Origin: Bidens hawaiensis
Lineage: Eukaryota > Streptophyta > Magnoliopsida > Asterales > Asteraceae
Direction: 5' to 3'
DNA: 64,000 bases
Assembly: GCA_021521415.1 (NCBI GenBank)
Contig: JAIQDT010000027.1
Coordinates: forward strand, 4,549,001 to 4,613,000
Positions 57,701 to 64,000 of the stretch are shown here, piece after piece (position 1 is the stretch's first letter; each line of letters begins with the position of its first letter). A program made the position numbers and the translations under genes. Below the pieces are notes generated by a model. The model saw nothing but the letters and a program-made list of their open reading frames with translations. It was not told the origin of the DNA and ran no database searches.

Positions 57701-60700
57701 TGTGACACTCGTCAATTTCAGGTTAACTCCGTTAATTTAAACTCCGTCAATTCAAAATTAAGATCACTTTATCTATAACGCACATCTCATTACATTTAAA
57801 CTAGGGTTTTTAAATGACGCTTGATAATCACTACACATGTAGTCTTTCGGGATTGCAACGAAACGCAAACGAGTTGACTCAAACCATTGGTGAACAAACG
57901 ACAAACATTAAAACAATAATTATTTGATAATTCTGTGTAAGGTTTATGTATTATTTGATATTTATATGTAGAACATTAACTCAAGATGCAAAAGTCTATT
58001 TTATGCTAGAAATTTTATAACTAGAAGTAGAGGGGTCATTGTGTAATATGATTATTATTAAATAATATTAACAAAAACCCTAACCTCCCTCCCTCTCCCC
58101 ACATACGATCGCCCCCCCCCCCCCCTCCACCTCCCTTGCGACGGCAGCCGCCACCACCACCATATCACTTCCGTTTGACCTCGTTTTTCATAATCGGAGC
58201 ACCCCGCACTTGTTTCTAGTCATCCCTCACCTTCCTCTTGCTCGTTTCTGCGTTTTTATGGTATGAACATAAACCCTAATTTTCGAAAATCATGTGTTAA
58301 GTGTTCATATGATTTGTTTGGATTACATGATGCTTGATTATGCTTCGGTTGTTGATTTAAATGATCAGGTGTGATTTTGTACGGTGAAATATTGTTATAT
58401 CATGGATTTTTCGTAAACCCTAGAGGGTTTACTACTGATTTTTATGGATTACAATGTTTATTGCATGTTTGGGGATGTGTTGTATGCTTAGGATGCATGC
58501 TAGACGAATTTGTGTGCTTGCTGATTATTGACAGTAGAGATAGTTAAACTTGAACGAGGTGTAACTTGTTAAATATGAAACCAAACTGTACTATTTATGA
58601 GTCTAAAAGGTATTACTCTGAGTCTAGTTTTCAGAAAACCCAACCACGCCTGAATTGGAGGTGTTTCAGTAGCTCAAACGATTTAAATGTGATCAAAGGT
58701 CAAAACTGGTACTGGACAGATTGTTAAGTTTATGTTTAGACTACTGTAACTGAATGTTAATTTACTAATTGGTCGAAATTATTAACACTAAAGTGTACTA
58801 GGTTGAGTCTAGTTTCTATAAAGTCTAAGTTTGTAATTTTTGGACGTGTAAAAGTTAACTTTTATTATTTTACAAAACTGAAGTGCAAGTCTGAATTGTG
58901 AGGTCTGCTGTTAGGCTGTTTTGTAATTATCATATCTCATAAACTACAATACCAAATGGGTTAGTTCCACTTCTGGAAGTTAAAATATTGAGTTAAGAAT
59001 CTAACCCAATTGGTCTTGCATTAATTGAAATTACCATTTAACGGGAATAACAAATATCATTCTGTTGCGTATGATTTTGACTTCTGTGAGTTACTGTAAT
59101 GTTTTGGTATTTGTGAGAAAAGTATGTGGAATAAAAATACAATAAAAAAAGTTCTCGAAACCTAGCTCATGTGTGCTTTTGTGACGATTTTGGTGAATTA
59201 ATTGAAATGTTATAATCTGTTGGATAGAGTAATCTTTCAAGTAGAAATCTGTCTTGATAAAACTAGCAGCTGAACTATGTGAAAATACATAAAACGTGCT
59301 TGTTGTTAGATAATTGCTATATTTTTGACTAAATTGCCCTTGTGGGGAATAATTTACTAGTAATGTACAATAATTAGTATTTGATGCTTAAGTAGTTGTA
59401 TACATATGTAACGTATCACCAATGTGTTTGTCGAGTCACACATAATTCACAAACGAAACACGAAACGTATTTCATGCATAGGTATTATGTGCCGAGTCTA
59501 GAGACTCAATAATAGTTCCAACACTTAGAAAATCGCATTCCTGTTTTAGAGCGCTAGTGAGGATTTTCTGTGACGCGCATCTCTCGGTTTGTCTGGTCCC
59601 AATTAAATATGTTCAATTCGACTCGGATCTTAATCAATCATGTCATAACTCACACAAAAAAAATTAATCGTGTTGACAAGAGAGTTAATGACGGGTTACT
59701 ATATTTAGAAATATGACCGTTTGTTAAAGGCGGAATCAATAACAAACATACGGTTGCAATGAATATTCAAGGACAGAAGGCACACACAGAATTCACTCAA
59801 AAGATTTCTATTTATATAATGTTAATCATACAAAAGAATAATCGATTTAGGGTTTTCTAGGAATCCTAAGACAGCCGTCAGTTGTGTGTTTTTTCCGTCC
59901 TTGGCGGCGTGCCCTAAATATTCTATTTATAGGCCTGCCAACCTAAGACAACTGTCATTCCTTCTAGAAACCCTATCCGATAATACATATTCAAATTACA
60001 TATTCAAAAATAAAACTAAGTGTAAAACAAGTCTTCCGGGTAGGCTTTTCATTAATCTTCAGTCTTCGAGTACGCAGTGTACTCGGCCTTCCTTCAGACT
60101 TGGTAAACATAGAAGTGTACTCGAGAATCAGTTTCCGGGTAGACTTTACTTAAAGAATATTTTACCAAGTAAAATAATCACCGAGTAGACTTCAGTCTTC
60201 TTGAATTTATCAGACTTTCCCCGATAACTCCTTACGAGCAACCCTGTTCTTCTATGGTCCTGTTCGGCTCTTTGTCATTGAATAACTTATTAGCAAAGCG
60301 TACTCGGGAATCACTGTACCTTGCTTGAGTTGAACCTTACTCGATATAACTCAGAAATATTCTCTTAACTCATCAAGTATACTCGGACCATATTTATTAA
60401 AGAATACATTGCCCGGTCTTCCAATCACTTGGCTTCATGGACTTGGTTGACCAAACCTTACTCGGAAGAGTAAAATACTTGGTCTTGAAGAACAACCCTG
60501 CTTGACAAAGTGAACCTTGCTCGGAGATGCCAAATCAGTGATCCGTACTCGGGAAATCACTAATAAGCATGCCTTTCTCGGATATCCACTTAAGAAGACT
60601 ATTTGAAGTAAACCTTGCCCGGAAGGCAAAATCTCGTACTCGGCTAAGTAAAAGCTTACTCGAAGGTCCAAGGTGTGCTCGGATTCAATACTTAGCAGTT

Positions 60701-61589
60701 TCTGAGGAGGTTGAGAAGATTCCAATCTTCCATATTCTTCGTTTTCGGTCAAATCTCCTCATTTGGGTCAAATTCTTGACCCAACACGGTTGACTTGTTT
60801 TTGAATTCTTCGCAAACAGTGAGTTTCACGTTCCCCTGTTAACTCTTTTAAACGCTTTTTATTTGGGAGAGATAACATTCTCCGAAACGCTTTAGATGTT
60901 GTTATTAATTATATATCACTCGTAAGGCTAAGTGGCAAACGAACCAACTAAAGTCCTTCATAACATCGAACCGTTTAGTATTTGAATAATAGCGAGTCAC
61001 TATTGAGTAGTACTACTTAGTTTGACAAACCCCACCCAACTCTAAACTCAACGGCAGGTCGAGTGGGTGTAATCTTGGCTAACACATTTTCCATGGTCGT
61101 GGTAGACATGGTGGCAAGGCAATTGATAAACAGTCAGCTTCGGTGTCGAACACTTAGTAATACTTGTTTTATAGGCTAGCTACCTATCGATATATAATTG
61201 ACATAACATTATCTGGTAACGCAAACGCAAACACTTAAACGCAAACATTTTCTTTATTTATATTATATAAACTCACCAACCCTGTGTTGACACTTTTAGT
61301 ATATTATTCTCAGGCAGCCGAGGCGGGCGCGCGGTATAGGAACATGCATTTCATTGAACACTATCGTTTTACAAACTTGTTTTTAAACTGTTATTAATTG
61401 GGTTTTAAGTCGTCCTGCGTGACGAAACACTTGGTTTATGAATTTACGCTTCTGCACTCATTTAAACTTAAATGTTTTCGTTGTTTGAAAACTTTATTTA
61501 TGATGTTTGATTATAACTAAAGATTCTGATCCTGTTAGTTCACACCCTCTGACAGTAAACCTCCGTTAGTGGATTTTGAGGGTGTGACA
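57701..61589 (+). repeat. GypB LTR, containing a nested solo LTR
   Basis: It begins TGTGACACTCG and ends GAGGGTGTGACA, followed by a PBS three bases on. It is 3889 bp long, or about 2690 bp after removing the Sirevirus solo LTR and its duplication. It contains a C14 run (58112-58125) and a CT/CC-rich patch near 58080-58160, which could be a promoter-proximal pyrimidine tract. There is no coding potential of note. Confidence 0.82.
59590..60786 (-). mobile_element. Solo LTR of the Sirevirus-like family inside the GypB LTR
   Basis: 1197 bp on the minus strand, beginning TGTTGGGTCAAG and ending GGGACCAGACA. It is flanked by a perfect 5-bp duplication CGGTT (59585-59589 and 60787-60791). It is similar to the CopA and CopD LTRs at both ends and in the TATA region (TATAAATA, 59925-59932 minus), with many ACTCGG/TACTCGG motifs in U3. 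No internal sequence remains, so LTR-LTR recombination removed the element body. Confidence 0.9.
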
Positions 61590-61592
61590 GAT

Positions 61593-61605
61593 TGGTATCA
61601 GAGCC
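61593..61605 (+). other. GypB primer binding site
   Basis: TGGTATCAGAGCC, a perfect initiator tRNA-Met site, three bases after the LTR end. Confidence 0.92.
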
Positions 61606-61670
61606 ATTGGTCATCTTTATCTCTTTACCTCATTCACTCATACGCGCGCATACACGACTTACCTTTAGGG

Positions 61671-62392
61671 ATGTCGACGCCACCATCATCATCATCCGAC
61701 CAGGTGACTCATGCCCATGGAAAGGAACCGCAGCCACCTACTCGTCCCCACCCCGAGTAGCCCCGGAACTAGAAGCCCCTGCACCGAAGAGGTATCGTCT
61801 ATCTGGAGGCATGTACGATGACGACGTTAGCTGGGATTGGTACCCGCGTCTGATCAGGCGTATGGTTTATCACGAACAAGTTCCCCCACTACTTAACCCG
61901 AGCCGTCCTGCGTACCCCAACACTCTACCACCCATAACCGAGCCAATAGAGCATGTTCTTGCAGCTGTTGTTTCCTGTTTAGAGCATGACGCGTGTTTTA
62001 TGCGCTCGGTGAGAGCGAACGTTTCCGGATTGATATGAGATGGAACCGAGGCTAAGGAGGAAATTTCCCGCCTGACATCGGCTATGAAGGAAGTGCAGGA
62101 TGTTAATGATCAGCAGATGAAGATTATGAGAAAAATGCAAGCAGAGATGATAGATTTGCAAGGGCAACTCCTTGTGGTGAGATCCCGGACAGAGATTGCT
62201 CTAGAGCGTTGCGATATCTTACAGACGCAAATTGTCCAGAATGCAGCAGAACCTGAGGAAGAACCTGAGGAAGAACCTGAGGAAGAACCCGAGGAAGATC
62301 CCGAGGAGGAACCCAAAGCGGAACCGGAGGAAGAACCGGCTGAGCCGGAGGCACACTCCGAGGTGTCATCAGACGATGACATCCAAGAATGA
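61671..62392 (+). pseudogene. GypB pre-gag ORF
   Basis: It starts MSTPPSSSSDQVTHAHGKEP, shifts frame near 61757 into VAPELEAPAPKRYRL, and meets one in-frame TGA at 62036-62038. About 240 codons in all. After a Pro-rich first half there is a coiled coil (KIMRKMQAEMIDLQGQLLVV) and an acidic tail of EEEP repeats. The codons behind the tail form an imperfect 12-bp tandem repeat (about 62251-62340). I do not recognise the family. It sits where GypA has its own pre-gag ORF, which also has a Pro-rich N-terminal part and a coiled coil, but GypB lacks the C-terminal hydrophobic segment. Confidence 0.6.
62251..62340 (+). repeat. 12-bp tandem repeat coding EEEP
   Basis: Imperfect units of GAGGAAGAACCT, about six to seven copies, encode an acidic Glu/Pro tail. 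Confidence 0.8.
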
Positions 62393-62642
62393 TAACACCT
62401 AGATGGAGGGGTTGTCTCCATCCAAACTATTATTTTCTATGATTTTAAGGATTGGTTTTAAATACTTTGTAGCGAATACAATGGTTTTAATCATGAATTA
62501 TTACTTGGAATATTATATGGTTGTGATGTGATGTTTGTTTCTTTTATTTTTTTCTTTCTTACCTACATTTTATTACATGTATGGTGTGTTGCATATGAAA
62601 CCGAGAATTCATGTCTAACATTTTATGCTGTGATTCTAGGAA
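62393..62642 (+). promoter_or_regulatory. Interval before GypB gag, ending in an acceptor-like site
   Basis: AT-rich and non-coding. It ends TTTTATGCTGTGATTCTAG three bases before the gag ATG at 62643, a good 3' splice site in the same position as in GypA. I could not find a convincing donor. Confidence 0.4.
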
Positions 62643-64000
62643 ATGGCTGGAAGAAACGCTGGGCATGGTCGCGGTAACATCAATCTAACCGCAGCAGAAC
62701 TCCAAACACTATTGAATGACCATGCGGCGGCATCTCTAGCCGCAGATGTTCAGAATTAAGCCGGAGGTCCAGCCGGAGGCTGTACTTTCAAGAACTACCT
62801 GGATTGCAAGCCCAATTCGTTTAAGGCCACTGAGGGAGCCATTGGCTTCCTGCGTTGGGCTGAGAAGGCAGAATCAGCATTCGAGATGTGTAACTGTCCA
62901 CCCGCCAGTAGGGTCAAATTTGCTGCTGGAACACTGGAAGATTCTGCTCTCACTTGGTTGAACTCCAACGTGCAAATTCTTGGATTGGAATTGGCGAACG
63001 CTATGAACTGGGAAAAGTTCAAGAATATGATGCGGGAAGAGAATTGTCCTAGAGAGGAAATCGCGAAGTTTGAATCTGAGTTTTGGTCGTTGAAAATGGT
63101 GGGTTCCGAGAATGAAGCCTACACCACCCGTTCCCATGAGCTAGCAGTAATGTGTCCACGGATGGTAGACCCGCCGAGTAAGAGGATCGAGATGTATATC
63201 GATGGGTTGGTACCACAAATTCAGGGTATGGTGACGTCTTCCAAACCGGCTACAATTCAACAAGCGATCCGATTAGCTCACAAACTGACAGACCAGGCAG
63301 TAACACAAGGTGCGTTACCACCTAGAGGTTCCACCTCTAAAACCCGAGACAACTCAATCACTAACAACAACAACAACCTGAGCATTGGAAAGAGGAAATT
63401 CGACAACACCAGGTCCTTATCCTCGAACCTCCCACAGCAACAACACTACCGTAAGCCCGAACTCGCTCGGAACTTCAATAATCATGGTTCCAACAATAAC
63501 AGCAACGGTGCCGGGCAGGGTTCGAGTGGCTATGCTGGGAAGTACCCGAAATGCAACAACTGCAACTATCACCATGCTGGCTAATGCTACCGTATCAAGT
63601 GTCTGAGATGCGGAAAAATGGGTCAATAGGCCAAAGACTGTAGGGGTGACCTAGCGGCAAAGGGTGCTCCTAAACAGCCTACGGCGACTAAAGGGTGTTT
63701 CGAGTGTGGTCAAGAAGGTCATTTCAGGAAGGATTGCCCCAAACTAAAGCAGAATGAGAACAATGGAGGCAACAACGGTGGCGGAAGTATTGGTAAGGGT
63801 AGAGCTTTCGTCATTGGGTTGGGCTAGGCCCGCAGCGATCCGAATGTGGTTACCGGTATGTTTCCTGTGAATGACTGTTTTGCTACTGTTTTATTTGACA
63901 CTGGAGCTGATAGGAGTTTTGTATCGAAATCCTTTAGTAAACTCTTAAACTTAACTCCAACCTCGTTAGATGCTAAGTTTCCTGTTGAATTAGCTGATGG
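62643..64000 (+). pseudogene. gag: GypB gag and start of protease, partial
   Basis: MAGRNAGHGRGNINLTAAEL starts at 62643; TAA at 62757-62759 breaks the same frame. The capsid part contains FKATEGAIGFLRWAEKAESA, LEDSALTWLNSNVQILG and MCPRMVDPPSKRIEMYIDGL. Three Cys/His motifs follow: CNNCNYHHAG-stop-C (about 63550-63590), CLRCGKMGQ-stop-AKDC (63600-63642) and CFECGQEGHFRKDC (63698-63739). The protease active site LFDTGADRSFV is at about 63893-63925. Four in-frame stops interrupt an otherwise single frame. It runs off the window within protease, and pol would follow. Confidence 0.85.

Larger units (their letters stand above)
57651..64000 (+). mobile_element. GypB: Ty3/gypsy chromovirus-like element, right part outside window
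   Basis: LTR, PBS, pre-gag ORF, gag and the start of protease are present on the plus strand. Just before the LTR, 57651-57700 looks like the end of a chromovirus internal region (AAAATTTCGGAACGAAAATT and a degenerate polypurine site). The LTR therefore has polypurine-side sequence on its left and a PBS on its right. Gag and protease are close to those of GypA but clearly another family; the LTRs do not resemble each other beyond their ends. Confidence 0.82.

Noticed and set aside
58112..58125. C14 run in the GypB LTR as a junction marker like the one in M1
   Set aside because: It lies inside a general C/T-rich patch of the LTR and no structural break is visible there.
62110..62421. Ser/Gly-repeat minus-strand frames opposite the EEEP tail
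   Set aside because: Mirror of the 12-bp coding repeat of the GypB pre-gag ORF; no support for minus-strand coding.

Overview
The window is transposable-element DNA from a plant nuclear genome: no host gene, rRNA, tRNA or CRISPR array could be supported. Nearly every base can be assigned to LTR retrotransposons or to small elements nested in them. All PBS-like sites resemble the 3' end of plant initiator tRNA-Met, and the elements are plant-type: Sirevirus-like Ty1/copia and chromodomain-bearing Ty3/gypsy. The pol, gag and post-pol proteins recall families abundant in Asteraceae. I therefore suggest a composite-family eudicot, with modest confidence and from memory of the families only.

Layout. 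(1) 1-12204, CopA: a decayed Sirevirus-like copia (+), with 5' LTR end, gag, pol, an N-truncated post-pol ORF and 3' LTR; its gag holds a terminal-inverted-repeat element (2871-3310). (2) 12205-14745, M1: a minus-strand, internally deleted relative of CopA with a C17 tract at one junction. (3) 14746-50760, CopB: a 5'-truncated plus-strand relative, split by three insertions with clean 5-bp target duplications: GypA (19553-31686, minus, TTGGG), a solo LTR (36752-38554, ATGGA) and CopC (40629-49000, AGAGG). CopC is a copia of another lineage and itself carries a 413-bp hAT-type MITE with an 8-bp duplication. CopB ends in a 704-bp tandem repeat. (4) 50761-55947, CopD: RNase H, spacer, post-pol ORF and 3' LTR, fused directly to CopB. 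(5) 55948-57650, M2: a minus-strand integrase fragment. (6) 57651-64000, GypB: a second chromovirus-like gypsy with a 3.9-kb 5' LTR (holding a Sirevirus solo LTR, duplication CGGTT), a pre-gag ORF, gag and the start of protease; it runs off the window.

Function. The gag/pol genes encode retrotransposition machinery (capsid, protease, integrase, reverse transcriptase, RNase H; in GypA also a chromodomain). Almost all copies are pseudogenes. GypA is the best preserved, with matching LTR ends, PBS, polypurine tract and target duplication, but it has in-frame stops, a frameshift and an integrase C-terminal deletion.

The most unusual content is a very long post-pol gene in the Sirevirus-like family (about 1.6 kb of codons), best seen in CopB. 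It has a conserved N-terminal domain, a proline-rich tract and charged coiled coils, but no evident membrane segment. A promoter-like and 5'-intron-like stretch lies just upstream. Other notable points are a degenerate AGCAAGCTT-type motif array shared by the spacer before that gene and the LTRs; a splice-acceptor-like gag/pol boundary; and pre-gag ORFs in both gypsy elements, the GypA one lying inside a potential intron.
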